A stretch of DNA of 64,000 nucleotides from NCBI RefSeq assembly GCF_900104095.1, contig NZ_FNJO01000001.1, positions 558,001 to 622,000 on the forward strand, given 5' to 3'. The position numbers were made by a program, and so were the translations under genes. Shown piece after piece: positions 9,098 to 18,698 of the stretch (the first letter of the stretch is position 1; each line of letters begins with the position of its first letter). This DNA is from Ralstonia sp. 25mfcol4.1 (GTDB lineage Bacteria; Pseudomonadota; Gammaproteobacteria; Burkholderiales; Burkholderiaceae). The notes under the pieces are model-generated. The model did not search any database and was not told the origin of the DNA. It saw only the letters and a list, made by a program, of their open reading frames with translations.

Positions 9098-9898
9098 ATG
9101 CAACTACTGGAAGTTTCCGCCAAGGAAGGCTACGTCTGGCTGCGCCAGGGAATCTGGCTGTTCCGCAAGAACCCGCTGGCGTTCCTGATGCTGCTGTTCA
9201 TCTACCTGATCGCCGCCCAGCTGGCGATCTTCGTGCCGCTGTTCGGCATCATCGCCCTGCTGGTCTTCACGCCCGGCCTGTACGTGGGCGTGATGACGGC
9301 CTGCCGCGAGGTCATCCAGAACAAGCGGGTGCTGCCCACCATCCTGCTGGCCGGATTCCGGACCAACGGCAAGCAGGCCACGCGCCACCTGCTGGTGCTC
9401 GGGGCCATCTATGCGGTGCTGGTGTTCTCGCTGAGCCTGATCGCCACGGCCGTGGTCGATATCGGCGCGGTGGCGCCCATCGTGCTGCGCGGCGAAGAGC
9501 CGTCGGCCGATGCCATCCGCCAGCTGTACTTCGCGCTGCTGGTCGGCGCGGTGCTGTACACGCCGGTGGCGATGATGTTCTGGTTCGCGCCGCTGCTGGC
9601 CGCCTGGCACCAGGTGCCGCCGGTCAAGGCGCTGTTCTTCAGCTGGACGGCCTGCTGGCGCAACCGCGGCGCGTTCTTCACCTATGCGGTGATGTTCGCG
9701 GTGCTACTGGTGGCGGTGCCGCTGGTGCTGGAAACGGTCTTCGCGGCGCTGGGCGCGCAGGCGGTGATGTCGTTCCTGGTGACACCGTACTCGCTGCTGA
9801 TGCTGGCGATCCTGTACTGCTCGTTCTACGCCACCTATCGTGGCTGCTTCAATATCGTGCCGCCCGGCGAGGCAGCGGAAAGCGCCCGGCAGGCCTGA
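9098..9898 (+). CDS. BPSS1780-family integral membrane protein
   Basis: 266-aa polytopic inner-membrane protein with about six hydrophobic helices and no recognisable catalytic motif. The start MQLLEVSAKEGYVWLRQGIW and the pattern GLYVGVMTACREV are those of the BPSS1780 family named from Burkholderia. The function is not known. It lies 6 bp after thrB, so probably in the same transcript. Its stop is followed within 15 bp by a short 9-bp tandem repeat. Confidence 0.82.
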   Translation: MQLLEVSAKEGYVWLRQGIWLFRKNPLAFLMLLFIYLIAAQLAIFVPLFGIIALLVFTPGLYVGVMTACREVIQNKRVLPTILLAGFRTNGKQATRHLLVLGAIYAVLVFSLSLIATAVVDIGAVAPIVLRGEEPSADAIRQLYFALLVGAVLYTPVAMMFWFAPLLAAWHQVPPVKALFFSWTACWRNRGAFFTYAVMFAVLLVAVPLVLETVFAALGAQAVMSFLVTPYSLLMLAILYCSFYATYRGCFNIVPPGEAAESARQA

Positions 9899-9910
9899 TC
9901 CTGCCACGCC

Positions 9911-9935
9911 CTGACGCACCTGACGCACCTGACGG
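9911..9935. repeat. Short tandem repeat, 9-bp unit
   Basis: CTGACGCAC is repeated about 2.8 times in the short gap between two convergent genes. Probably neutral slippage sequence. Confidence 0.6.
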
Positions 9936-9985
9936 TTCCTGCCGCGCCCCGCTGCCGCCATCGGCACCGGGGCGCAAATCCATCC

Positions 9986-12340
9986 TCAGTCGATCGGATC
10001 CAGCTTCGCCACCGCCAGCGCCAGCCACTTGGCGCCGTGCCGCTTGAAGTCGATATTGGCGCGCGCATCGGCGCCCTCGCCTTCCAGCGCCTTGATCCTG
10101 CCCTCGCCGAACTTCGTGTGGAACACGTTCTGTCCCACGCGGAAGCCGGTGGCCGCGGCGCGCTTTTCCTCGGCGTAGTTCTTGCCCGTGTCCATGCCGC
10201 CCGTGGCCTTGCTGCCCGTGTACGGCACGTCCTCGGCACGCTTGAACCAGTCGCGGCCCCAGGCGCTGTCGCGCTCCTGGCGGCTGACGCCATAGTTGCC
10301 GTACGAAGCCTGGCCTTGGGGCGTGATCCACTTCAGCGCCGGTTCGGGCAGTTCCTCGAAGAATCGTGAACGCACGTGGTAGCGCATCTGGCCGTGCAGC
10401 ACGCGGCTCTGGGCAAACGACAGGTACAGCCGCTCGCGCGCCCGGGTGATGGCCACGTACATCAGGCGGCGCTCCTCCTCCAGGCCGTCGGCTTCCATGG
10501 CGCTGTTCTCGTGCGGGAACAGGCCCTCTTCCAGGCCGGTGATGAACACCACATTGAATTCGAGCCCCTTGGCCGCGTGCACGGTCATCATCTGCACCGC
10601 GTCCTGGCCGGCCTGCGCCTGGTTGTCGCCCGCCTCCAGCGAGGCGTGCGTCAGGAAAGCCACGATCGGGGTCATCACCACCGGCAACTGCTCGGGGTCC
10701 AGCACCTGCTGGTCCTGGTCGCCCTGCGCCAGCGCTGGCGCGGCGTCGCGGCTGGCGGGCAGCATGCGGGCCAGCGCGTCGAGGCCGTAGCCCTCTTCCA
10801 CGACGAAGGCCTGGGCGGCCGTCACCAGTTCCTGCAGGTTCTCGATGCGGTCCTGGCCTTCCTTTTCGGTCTGGTAATGCGTGAGCAACCCGCTGGTATT
10901 CGTCACGTATTCCACGGTTTGCGCCAGCGTCATGCGGCTGGTCTCCGCGCGCATCTGTTCGATCAGGCGCAGGAAGGCCGCCAGCGACGTGCCGCCCTTG
11001 CCGGGCACGTAGGCCACCGCCTCGGCCAGCGAGCAGTTGTACTGGCGCGCGGCGTCCTGCAGGGTTTCCAGCGTCTTGGCCCCGATGCCGCGCGTCGGGA
11101 AGTTGACCACCCGGCCGAACGCGGCGTCGTTGCGCGGATTTTCGATCAGCTGGAGGTACGCCAGCGCGTGCTTGACTTCGGCGCGCTCGAAGAAGCGCAG
11201 GCCGCCATAGACGCGGTACGGGATGCCTGACGAAAAAAGTGCGTGTTCGATCACGCGCGATTGCGCGTTGCTGCGATACAGGATCGCCACCTCCGACCGC
11301 GCCATACCCTGGGCGATCTGGTCGCGGATTTCCTCAACGATCCACGATGCCTCCTGCCCGTCCGAGCCGGCCTGGAACACCCGCACCGGCTCGCCATGCC
11401 CCGCGTCGGTGCGCAGGTTCTTGCCAAGCCGGCGCGCGTTGTGCGAGATCAGGTGGTTGGCGCTATCGAGGATGTGTCCGTGCGACCGGTAGTTCTGCTC
11501 GAGCTTGATCATGTGCCGCACGCGGAATTCCTGCTCGAAATCGCGCATGTTGCCGACATTTGCGCCCCGGAACGCGTAGATGCTCTGGTCGTCGTCGCCG
11601 ACCGCGAACACCGCCGCGGCGTTGCCCGTGCCGTAGCCGGCCAGCAGCTTGAGCCAGCGGTACTGCAGCACGTTGGTATCCTGGAACTCGTCGACCAGCA
11701 CGTGGCGGAAGCGGTGCTGGTAGTGCTGGCGGATGGCGTCGTTGTAGCGCAGCAGTTCGTAGCAGCGCAGCAGCAGTTCGGCAAAATCGACCACGCCCTC
11801 GCGCTGGCACTGCTCGTCGTAGGCGGCGTACAGGTCGACAAAGCGGCGGTTGAAGTCGTCGTTGGCCTCGACGTCGGCCGGCCGCAGGCCCTGTTCCTTG
11901 GCGTTGTTGATGAAGTACTGCAGGTTCTTGGCCGGGTACTTCTCGTCGTCGACGTTGAGCTGCTTGAGCAGCCGCTTGAGGGCGGAAAGCTGGTCCTGGC
12001 TGTCCAGGATGGCAAAGGTCTGGGGCAGCCCGGCGTCGCGGAAGTGCGCCCGCAGCATGCGGTTGCACAGGCCGTGGAACGTCCCGATCCACATGCCGCG
12101 CGTGTTGATCGGCAGCATCGACGACAGCCGCGTCTGCATTTCCTTGGCGGCCTTGTTCGTGAAGGTCACGGCCAGGATGCCGGCCGGGGACACCCGCCCG
12201 TTCTGGATCAGCCAGGCGATGCGCGTGGTCAGCACGCGGGTCTTGCCGCTGCCCGCGCCGGCCAGGATCAGGGCCGGTTCGTCCGGCAAAGTGACGGCGG
12301 CGTGTTGTTCGGCGTTGAGATTGGCAAGCAGGCTGGACAT
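9986..12340 (-). CDS. uvrD: ATP-dependent 3'-5' DNA helicase, UvrD/PcrA type
   Basis: Superfamily 1A helicase, 784 aa, acting in nucleotide excision and mismatch repair and in clearing stalled complexes. Visible motifs: Walker A (AGAGSGKT) about 30 residues in, motif II DEFQDTN, motif III-like GDDDQSIYAFRGA, motif IV EQNYRS, and motif V TVHAAKGLEFNVVF with motif VI AITRARERLY. The C-terminal tail carries the conserved GxxVxHxxFGxG-like element (VGQNVFHTKFGEGRI) seen in UvrD/PcrA. The start MSSLLANLNAEQ was chosen because the open upstream extension (Gly/Arg-rich) overlaps the promoter region. Rep is less likely given the C-terminal element. Confidence 0.93.
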   Translation of the reverse strand: MSSLLANLNAEQHAAVTLPDEPALILAGAGSGKTRVLTTRIAWLIQNGRVSPAGILAVTFTNKAAKEMQTRLSSMLPINTRGMWIGTFHGLCNRMLRAHFRDAGLPQTFAILDSQDQLSALKRLLKQLNVDDEKYPAKNLQYFINNAKEQGLRPADVEANDDFNRRFVDLYAAYDEQCQREGVVDFAELLLRCYELLRYNDAIRQHYQHRFRHVLVDEFQDTNVLQYRWLKLLAGYGTGNAAAVFAVGDDDQSIYAFRGANVGNMRDFEQEFRVRHMIKLEQNYRSHGHILDSANHLISHNARRLGKNLRTDAGHGEPVRVFQAGSDGQEASWIVEEIRDQIAQGMARSEVAILYRSNAQSRVIEHALFSSGIPYRVYGGLRFFERAEVKHALAYLQLIENPRNDAAFGRVVNFPTRGIGAKTLETLQDAARQYNCSLAEAVAYVPGKGGTSLAAFLRLIEQMRAETSRMTLAQTVEYVTNTSGLLTHYQTEKEGQDRIENLQELVTAAQAFVVEEGYGLDALARMLPASRDAAPALAQGDQDQQVLDPEQLPVVMTPIVAFLTHASLEAGDNQAQAGQDAVQMMTVHAAKGLEFNVVFITGLEEGLFPHENSAMEADGLEEERRLMYVAITRARERLYLSFAQSRVLHGQMRYHVRSRFFEELPEPALKWITPQGQASYGNYGVSRQERDSAWGRDWFKRAEDVPYTGSKATGGMDTGKNYAEEKRAAATGFRVGQNVFHTKFGEGRIKALEGEGADARANIDFKRHGAKWLALAVAKLDPID

Positions 12341-12368
12341 CGGATCGGGGCCAATAAAGTAGGCGGCA

Positions 12369-12374
12369 ATTATA
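12369..12374 (-). promoter_or_regulatory. Consensus -10 box for uvrD
   Basis: TATAAT on the minus strand, 28 bp before the uvrD ATG. No convincing -35 at 16-18 bp; CCGACA lies 21 bp away. The predicted leader is only about 20 nt. Confidence 0.45.
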
Positions 12375-12471
12375 CCGGCGGCCGCCGCCCGGACCTGTCG
12401 GCAGCCGCCGCGCGCAAGCCTCCGGCTGCCCGCTCCCGGCCCGGAAATGCGCATCGGTACGCCGGCTCCCC

Positions 12472-12477
12472 TATAAT
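12472..12477 (+). promoter_or_regulatory. Consensus -10 box for valS
   Basis: TATAAT about 94 bp before the valS ATG, in the same intergenic region as the divergent uvrD box. The -35 is weak. No T-box or obvious attenuator was seen. Confidence 0.45.
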
Positions 12478-12570
12478 TTGACGTTTTCCCCGGCCGAACG
12501 CCGCCGCCCGCCCCGCCGCGAGCCGGTCCGAGCCCCGATCCGCATTCCAAGCATCCCAAGACATCCGAGC

Positions 12571-15438
12571 ATGACCGCAGAAGACCAGTCCCTTGCCAAG
12601 AGCTTCGAACCCGCCGCCATCGAGGCCAAATGGGGCCCCGAGTGGGAGCGCCGCGGCATCGCCCAGCCCACTTTCGATGCGAACCGTCCCGATTTCGCCA
12701 TCCAGCTGCCGCCGCCGAATGTGACCGGCACGCTGCATATGGGGCACGCGTTCAACCAGACGATCATGGACGGCCTGGCCCGCCATGCGCGCATGCGCGG
12801 CGCCAACACGCTCTGGGTGCCGGGCACCGACCACGCCGGCATCGCCACGCAGATCGTGGTGGAACGCCAGCTTGAGGCGCAAGGCGTGTCGCGCCACGAC
12901 CTGGGGCGCGAGAAGTTCACCGAGAAGGTCTGGGCCTGGAAGGAAGAATCGGGCTCCACCATCACGCGCCAGGTGCGCCGCATGGGTGCGTCGATCGACT
13001 GGACGCGCGAGTACTTCACGATGTCTCCCGAGATGTCGAGCGCCGTGACCGAAGTCTTCGTGCGCCTGTATGAACAGGGCCTGATCTACCGCGGCAAGCG
13101 CCTGGTCAACTGGGACCCGGTCCTGGGCACCGCCGTGTCCGACCTGGAAGTGGACAGCGTCGAGGAAGAAGGCTCGCTCTGGCATATCCACTACCCGCTG
13201 GCCGAACCGGACACCGTGCGCGGCCTGACCCATCTGACCGTGGCCACCACGCGCCCCGAGACGATGCTGGGCGACACGGCCGTGATGGTGCACCCCGAGG
13301 ACGAGCGTTACGCGCACCTCATCGGCAAGTTCGTGCACCTGCCGCTGACTGATCGCAAGATTCCGGTGATTGCCGACGAGTACGTCGACCGCGAATTCGG
13401 CACCGGCGTGGTCAAGGTGACCCCGGGCCACGACTTCAACGACTACGCCGTGGGCCAGCGCCACAACCTGCCGCAGCTGTCGATCCTGACGCTGGACGCC
13501 AAGGTGGTGGCCGACGCGCCGGCTGCCTACGCCGGCATGGACCGTTTTGACGCCCGCAGGCAGATGGTGGCCGACCTTGAAGCCCAGGGCCTGCTGGGCG
13601 AGGTCAAGAAGCACAAGCTGATGGTGCCGCGCAGCGAGCGCACCGGCAGCGTGATCGAACCGATGCTGACCGACCAGTGGTTCGTCGCGATGAGCAAGCC
13701 GGCGCCGGAAGGCACGTTCAACCCCGGTCGCTCGATTGCCGAGGTGGCACTGGACGCCGTGCAGAGCGGCGAAATCAAGCTGGTGCCCGAGAACTGGATC
13801 AACACCTACAACCAGTGGCTGGCCAATATCCAGGACTGGTGCATCAGCCGCCAGCTGTGGTGGGGCCACCAGATCCCGGCGTGGTATGACGATGCCGGCA
13901 ACTGCTTTGTCGCCCGCACCGAGGAAGACGCCCGCGCCAAGGCACAGGCGGCCGGCAGCACCGGCCCGCTGCGCCGCGAGGAAGACGTGCTGGACACGTG
14001 GTTCTCGTCCGCGCTGGTGCCGTTCTCGTCGCTGGGCTGGCCCGCGGAAACGCCCGAACTGAAGCACTTCCTGCCGTCGTCGGTGCTGGTCACGGGCTAC
14101 GACATCATCTTCTTCTGGGTGGCGCGCATGGTCATGATGACCAAGCACTTCACCGGCAAGGTGCCGTTCCATACCGTGTACGTCCACGGCCTGGTGCGCG
14201 ACTCCGAAGGCAAGAAGATGAGCAAGTCCGAGGGCAACACGCTGGACCCGGTGGACCTGATCGACGGTATCGAGCTCGATCCGCTGCTCAGGAAGCGCAC
14301 CACCGGCCTGCGCCGCCCCAAGGACGCCCCCAAGATCGAAGCCAAGACGAAGAAGGAATTCCCCCAGGGCATTCCGGCCTTCGGCGCCGACGCGCTGCGC
14401 TTCACGTTCGCGTCGCTGGCCACGCTGGGCCGGAACATCAATTTCGACACCGGCCGCTGCGAGGGCTATCGCAACTTCTGCAACAAGCTCTGGAACGCCA
14501 CGCGCTTCGTACTGATGAACACCGAGGGCCATGACTGCGGCATGGGCCCGTGCGAGAAGGATTGCGGCCCGGACGGCTACCTGCATTTCTCGCAGGCCGA
14601 CCGCTGGATCGTGTCGCTGCTGCAGCGCGTGGAAGCCGATGTCGAGAAGGGCTTCGACGAGTACCGCTTCGACAATATCGCCAGCGCGATCTACAAGTTC
14701 GTCTGGGACGAGTACTGCGACTGGTACCTGGAACTGGCCAAGGTGCAGATCCAGACCGGCACCGAGGCGCAACAGCGCGCCACGCGCCGCACGCTGCTGC
14801 GCGTGCTGGAGACGGTGCTGCGCCTGGCCCACCCGATCATTCCGTTCATCACCGAGGAACTGTGGCAGAAGGTGGCGCCGCTGGCCGCCCGCGCCAAGGG
14901 CGACGGCAGCGAGACCATCGCCACGCAGGCCTACCCGCTGCCGGCCGCGGCCAAGATCGACGAGGCCGCCGAAGCCTGGGTGGCCCAGCTCAAGGCCGTG
15001 GTGGACGCCTGCCGCAACCTGCGCGGCGAAATGAACATCTCGCCGGCCCAGCGCATCCCGTTGTATGCCCATGGGGACAGCGCGTTCCTGAAGGAAGCCG
15101 CCGCCCAGGTGCAGGCCCTGGCGAAACTTTCCGAAGTGAAGGTGTTCGAAGACGAAGCCGAGCTGCAGCGCGAGGGTGCCGGCGCCCCGGTGGCCATCGT
15201 CGGCGGCAATCACCTGCTGCTGAAGATCGAGATCGACGTGATGGCCGAGCGCGCGCGCCTTTCCAAGGAGATTGAGCGGATCGCGGGCGAGATCGGAAAG
15301 TGCCGTGGCAAACTCTCCAACGAGAGCTTTGTCGCCAAGGCTCCTCCGGCCGTCGTGGCACAGGAAACGCAGCGTTTGTCGGATTTCGAACAGACGCTGG
15401 CAAAGCTGCAGGATCAACTACAGCGTCTGCCGTCCTGA
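12571..15438 (+). CDS. valS: Valyl-tRNA synthetase
   Basis: Class I aminoacyl-tRNA synthetase charging tRNA-Val, 955 aa, typical bacterial length (E. coli 951). The HIGH motif appears as [10 protein letters not shown], the KMSKS loop as [10 protein letters not shown], and the CP1 editing domain ([17 protein letters not shown]) between them is intact. The C-terminal residues (from about 880) form the coiled-coil arm ([20 protein letters not shown]). The start [18 protein letters not shown] is the ATG at 12571; an open extension upstream contains the -10 box and is therefore not coding. galU follows 103 bp downstream. Confidence 0.97.
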   Translation: MTAEDQSLAKSFEPAAIEAKWGPEWERRGIAQPTFDANRPDFAIQLPPPNVTGTLHMGHAFNQTIMDGLARHARMRGANTLWVPGTDHAGIATQIVVERQLEAQGVSRHDLGREKFTEKVWAWKEESGSTITRQVRRMGASIDWTREYFTMSPEMSSAVTEVFVRLYEQGLIYRGKRLVNWDPVLGTAVSDLEVDSVEEEGSLWHIHYPLAEPDTVRGLTHLTVATTRPETMLGDTAVMVHPEDERYAHLIGKFVHLPLTDRKIPVIADEYVDREFGTGVVKVTPGHDFNDYAVGQRHNLPQLSILTLDAKVVADAPAAYAGMDRFDARRQMVADLEAQGLLGEVKKHKLMVPRSERTGSVIEPMLTDQWFVAMSKPAPEGTFNPGRSIAEVALDAVQSGEIKLVPENWINTYNQWLANIQDWCISRQLWWGHQIPAWYDDAGNCFVARTEEDARAKAQAAGSTGPLRREEDVLDTWFSSALVPFSSLGWPAETPELKHFLPSSVLVTGYDIIFFWVARMVMMTKHFTGKVPFHTVYVHGLVRDSEGKKMSKSEGNTLDPVDLIDGIELDPLLRKRTTGLRRPKDAPKIEAKTKKEFPQGIPAFGADALRFTFASLATLGRNINFDTGRCEGYRNFCNKLWNATRFVLMNTEGHDCGMGPCEKDCGPDGYLHFSQADRWIVSLLQRVEADVEKGFDEYRFDNIASAIYKFVWDEYCDWYLELAKVQIQTGTEAQQRATRRTLLRVLETVLRLAHPIIPFITEELWQKVAPLAARAKGDGSETIATQAYPLPAAAKIDEAAEAWVAQLKAVVDACRNLRGEMNISPAQRIPLYAHGDSAFLKEAAAQVQALAKLSEVKVFEDEAELQREGAGAPVAIVGGNHLLLKIEIDVMAERARLSKEIERIAGEIGKCRGKLSNESFVAKAPPAVVAQETQRLSDFEQTLAKLQDQLQRLPS

Positions 15439-15541
15439 ATGTGATGGTCAGGTCCGTCCGGACTGTAAGTCGGACGAAACCCGACAGACGGCTCCTCCCT
15501 CGTACGGCACGGTATTACACCGGATTAAAAAGGAAGCTGAA

Positions 15542-16417
15542 ATGGAAAACCGCGTCACCAAAGCAGTCTTTCCCGTTGCAGGGCTAGGCACCCGATTCCT
15601 GCCCGCCACCAAGGCGAGTCCCAAGGAAATGCTGCCGGTGGTGGACAAGCCGCTGATCCAGTACGCCGTGGAAGAGGCCATGGCCGCAGGCATCAACGAG
15701 ATGATCTTCGTGACGGGCCGCTCCAAGCGGGCCATCGAGGACCATTTCGACAAGGCCTACGAACTGGAAATGGAGCTTGAGGCCAAGAACAAGCAGGCGC
15801 TGCTTGACGTCGTGCGCTCCATCAAACCCAAGAACGTGGAATGCTTCTACGTGCGCCAGCCCGAGGCGCTGGGCCTGGGGCACGCGGTGCTGTGCGCCGC
15901 CCGCCTGGTGGGCGATGCGCCGTTTGCCGTCATGCTGGCCGATGACCTGCTGGATGGCGAGTCCGACGAGCCGGTGATGAAGCAAATGGTGGACATCTAC
16001 AACCACTACAACTGTTCGGTGCTGGGCGTGGAGGAAATCTCGCCGGAACAAAGCCGGTCCTATGGCGTGGTCGATGGCCGCGAGTGGGACGAGCGAGTGA
16101 TCAAGATGTCCGGCATCATCGAAAAGCCGGCGCCCGAGAATGCCCCGTCGAACCTGGGCGTGGTAGGCCGCTACATCCTGACCCCGCGCATCTTCGAACA
16201 CATCCGCAATCTCAAGCCCGGTGCCGGCGGCGAGTTCCAGCTGACCGATGCCATCCAGGCGATGCTGGACCAGGAGCAGGTGCTGGCCTACCGCTACAAG
16301 GGCGTACGTTACGACTGCGGCAGCAAGCTCGGCTACCTGAAGGCCACCGTGGAATTCGCGCTCAAGCACCCCGAGGTACGCGAGGAATTCAGCGCCTACC
16401 TCGCGCAGCGCGGCTGA
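15542..16417 (+). CDS. galU: UTP-glucose-1-phosphate uridylyltransferase
   Basis: Makes UDP-glucose from UTP and glucose-1-phosphate for surface polysaccharide and LPS synthesis; 291 aa. The nucleotidyltransferase signature [18 protein letters not shown] and the metal-site ADDLLDGE are present, and the KVDKP-like element reads VVDKPLIQY. The start is the ATG at 15542, preceded by AAGGAAG at good spacing. A strong bidirectional terminator follows. UDP-glucose made here would feed envelope pathways whose genes are not in this window. Confidence 0.95.
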   Translation: MENRVTKAVFPVAGLGTRFLPATKASPKEMLPVVDKPLIQYAVEEAMAAGINEMIFVTGRSKRAIEDHFDKAYELEMELEAKNKQALLDVVRSIKPKNVECFYVRQPEALGLGHAVLCAARLVGDAPFAVMLADDLLDGESDEPVMKQMVDIYNHYNCSVLGVEEISPEQSRSYGVVDGREWDERVIKMSGIIEKPAPENAPSNLGVVGRYILTPRIFEHIRNLKPGAGGEFQLTDAIQAMLDQEQVLAYRYKGVRYDCGSKLGYLKATVEFALKHPEVREEFSAYLAQRG

Positions 16418-16459
16418 CCGGTCACTATCGGGCATCGCCGCCACGGCGTCCGCCCAAAC

Positions 16460-16494
16460 AAAAACCGCCTCTCCGGAGGCGGTTTTTGGTTTTT
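16460..16494. terminator. Bidirectional intrinsic terminator between galU and tusA
   Basis: A 7-bp GC stem (CCGCCTC 16465-16471, GAGGCGG 16476-16482) with tetraloop TCCG is flanked by five A's and five T's, so it has a U-tract in both directions and can serve galU (+) and the TusA gene (-). Confidence 0.92.
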
Positions 16495-16522
16495 ATGCCC
16501 GTTCGGGGCAGGAAGGCCAGGC

Positions 16523-16750
16523 TCAGCGGCGCTTCATGTAGAACACGAACACCTTGTCCACTTCCGCATGGGACAGCAGTTCGTTACCGGTCTGCTTGGC
16601 AAAAGCCTGGAAGTCGCGCGTGGCGCCGGGGTCGGTGGCCAGCACCTTGAGCACTTCGCCGCTGGCCATGTCGGCCAGCGCCTTCTTGGTCCGCAGGATC
16701 GGCAGCGGGCAGTTCAGGCCGCGCGCGTCCACTTCTTTCTGGAATTCCAT
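16523..16750 (-). CDS. TusA-family sulfur carrier protein
   Basis: 75-aa protein of the TusA/SirA-like/YedF family, small cytosolic proteins that carry persulfide sulfur on a conserved cysteine. The signature DARGLNCPLPILRTKKAL holds that Cys at residue 14. I chose the ATG at 16750 with an upstream AAGGTGA; an in-frame GTG three codons earlier (16759) is possible. It follows the NUDIX gene by 12 bp, so they are probably co-transcribed. It could be true TusA for tRNA thiolation or a paralogue; no other thiolation genes are nearby. Confidence 0.85.
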   Translation of the reverse strand: MEFQKEVDARGLNCPLPILRTKKALADMASGEVLKVLATDPGATRDFQAFAKQTGNELLSHAEVDKVFVFYMKRR

Positions 16751-16762
16751 TCCTCTCACCTT

Positions 16763-17359
16763 CTAATTCTGGTTGATGCCGTATTGTAGCGAAGCAGCGA
16801 CCAGGCTGAAGTCGGTCGGCCGGCGCGGATCTGCAATGTCCTCGCCGGTGGCTCGGTCGAAGAAGCGCACCGGCAAGCCGCGCCGCTCCAGGAAGTCTGC
16901 CACGGCAAATCCGGTACCGGCGTTCCAGATCCGCATCTTGTCCGGCGCCACGAGCTTGTACTCGACCAGCTCCTCCGACAGGCGGATATCGCCCTCGGCC
17001 CGCACGTGGTAGGCAATGATCAACTCGTTCTTGCGCATGAACTCGTAGACGCCGATCAGCGAGGCCGACACCGTATCGAGGTTGGTCTCTTCCTTGAGTT
17101 CGCGCGCCACGCCCAGTTCGGGCGTCTCGTCGCGTTCCATGAAGCCGGTGACCAGCGCGAACATCTTCTCCGGCCACGCCGCATTGCGCGCCAGCAGCAG
17201 CTTGCCTTCGTACTCGACCACGGCCGCCAGCACCGGCAGCGGGTTGTCCCAGTGCACAAAACCGCAGCCGTCCTGCACGCAGGCATGGCGAAACCGCCCG
17301 GACATCGGCAGGTGTTCCAGTTCCGCGCCGCAGCGCGGGCAGAATCGATAGGGTTGCAT
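16763..17359 (-). CDS. NUDIX hydrolase with N-terminal zinc ribbon
   Basis: 198-aa hydrolase of nucleoside-diphosphate-linked compounds. Cys7, Cys10, Cys27 and Cys32 (CPRCG and DGCG) form a probable zinc ribbon, as in NudC-like NADH pyrophosphatases. The NUDIX box runs from Gly72 to about Leu94 with Glu78, Arg86-Glu87 and Glu90-Glu91 all present; Asn93 replaces the usual Gly. The protein lacks the long N-terminal domain of NudC. Substrate not predictable from sequence. Upstream partner of the TusA gene (12 bp). Confidence 0.88.
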   Translation of the reverse strand: MQPYRFCPRCGAELEHLPMSGRFRHACVQDGCGFVHWDNPLPVLAAVVEYEGKLLLARNAAWPEKMFALVTGFMERDETPELGVARELKEETNLDTVSASLIGVYEFMRKNELIIAYHVRAEGDIRLSEELVEYKLVAPDKMRIWNAGTGFAVADFLERRGLPVRFFDRATGEDIADPRRPTDFSLVAASLQYGINQN

Positions 17360-17416
17360 CGTGGGGGCTCCTGGGACTTTCTGGTTATCGTTGTGGCTAT
17401 CGTTGAATCTTCAAAA

Positions 17417-18466
17417 TCAGGCGCATGCGGCGCGGATATCGGCGGCAAACGCTTCCACCGTTTCCGGCTGCAAGTCCCACGCGCACATCATGCGGCAGCC
17501 GCCTGCGCCGATGAACGTGTAGAACAGCCAGCCCTTGGCCCGCAGCGCCTCGATGGCCGGCAGCGGCAGCTCGGCAAACACAGCATTGGCCTGGGTCGGA
17601 AACATGATGCGCACGCCCGGGACATCGGCAATGCGCTGGGCCAGCAGCGTGGCCATCGCGTTGGCATGGCGACCGTTCCTGAGCCATACATCGTTTTCCA
17701 GCATGCCGAGCCACGGCGCCGAGATAAAGCGCATCTTCGACGCCAGATGCCCGGCCTGCTTGACCCGGTACGCGAAATCCTCGGCCAGCCGGCGGTCGAA
17801 GAACACCACGGCCTCGCCCACCGGCAGGCCGTTCTTGGTGCCGCCGAAGCACAGCACGTCCACGCCGGCACGCCAGGTGATCTCGGACGGATGCACGCCC
17901 AGCGACGCCACCGCGTTGGCAAAGCGCGCCCCATCCATATGCACGCGCAACTGCCGGCGCTTGGCGATGGCCGCGATGGCCCGCACCTCGTCCACGGAAT
18001 AGACCGTGCCCACCTCCGTGGCCTGCGTCAGCGACACCACGCGCGGCTTCGGATAGTGGATATCCGAGCGGCGCGTGACCAGCGCCTCCACGGCATCGGG
18101 CGTCAGCTTGCCGTTCTCGCCGGGCGCGGTGAGCAGCTTCGAACCGTTCGAGAAGAACTGCGGCGCGCCGCACTCGTCGGTCTCGATATGGGCCAGCTCG
18201 TGGCAGATCACCGAGTGGTATGACTGGCACAGCGACGACAGCGCCAACGAATTGGCCGCCGTGCCATTGAACACGAAAAAGACCTCGCAATCGGTCTGGA
18301 ACAGGTCGCGGATGCGATCGCATACCTTCTGCGTCCAGCTGTCGTCGCCATAGGCTTTCTCATGGCCCGTGGCGTTGGCCTCCAGAAAATACTTCAGCGA
18401 TTCCGGACAAAAGCCGGCGTAGTTGTCGGAGGCGAACTGCTGCATGGCGGAAACTGCGGAGGTCAT
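17417..18466 (-). CDS. ltaE: Low-specificity L-threonine aldolase family PLP enzyme
   Basis: Fold-type I PLP enzyme, 349 aa, that cleaves beta-hydroxy-amino acids such as L-allo-threonine to glycine and an aldehyde. The PLP lysine is Lys211 in CFGGTKNG, the phosphate-binding NGTAAN is at residues 68-73, and the pyridine-ring Asp lies in HMDGARFANA. It is the last gene of a tight minus-strand group: 21 bp after the tautomerase, which is 22 bp after the aldolase/adducin gene. It may provide an aldehyde or glycine step in that catabolic cluster. Exact stereo-preference cannot be read from sequence. Confidence 0.88.
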   Translation of the reverse strand: MTSAVSAMQQFASDNYAGFCPESLKYFLEANATGHEKAYGDDSWTQKVCDRIRDLFQTDCEVFFVFNGTAANSLALSSLCQSYHSVICHELAHIETDECGAPQFFSNGSKLLTAPGENGKLTPDAVEALVTRRSDIHYPKPRVVSLTQATEVGTVYSVDEVRAIAAIAKRRQLRVHMDGARFANAVASLGVHPSEITWRAGVDVLCFGGTKNGLPVGEAVVFFDRRLAEDFAYRVKQAGHLASKMRFISAPWLGMLENDVWLRNGRHANAMATLLAQRIADVPGVRIMFPTQANAVFAELPLPAIEALRAKGWLFYTFIGAGGCRMMCAWDLQPETVEAFAADIRAACA

Positions 18467-18487
18467 CGGTTCAAACCCTGCCTGGCA

Positions 18488-18676
18488 TCACTGCTTGTCG
18501 AGCCACAGCTCACCGCCGGTGGCCCAGTTCTCGCGCTTGATGTCGGTGATGATGATGTCGACGGCGCCGGCCGAGCAGCCAAGCGTCTCGCACGTGACGC
18601 GCGTGATTTCCTCGACGAACTTGCGCTTCTGGTCAACGGTGCGGCCTTCGAACATCTCTACGTGAAACGTGGGCAT
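18488..18676 (-). CDS. 4-oxalocrotonate tautomerase family protein
   Basis: 62-aa tautomerase subunit of the 4-OT family, which uses an N-terminal proline as general base after Met removal. Pro2 (mature Pro1), Arg12 (mature Arg11) and an Arg-rich loop with Trp (KRENW) match active-site positions of the family. These enzymes isomerise enol/keto intermediates in meta-cleavage and related pathways. It is embedded between the class II aldolase and threonine aldolase genes with about 20-bp gaps, so is almost certainly co-transcribed. Substrate unknown. Confidence 0.88.
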   Translation of the reverse strand: MPTFHVEMFEGRTVDQKRKFVEEITRVTCETLGCSAGAVDIIITDIKRENWATGGELWLDKQ

Positions 18677-18698
18677 TGCATGGCTCCTTTACGAGTTT

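Noticed and set aside
9911..9935. Short tandem repeats here and at 37089-37115 as CRISPR-like elements
   Set aside because: Units are only 9 bp with no spacers and at most three copies.
12370..15417. Long open frame on the minus strand (over 1000 codons) opposite valS
   Set aside because: Antisense shadow of valS: high-GC codon bias leaves this frame open; translation is His/Arg/Ala-rich low-complexity with no recognisable domain.
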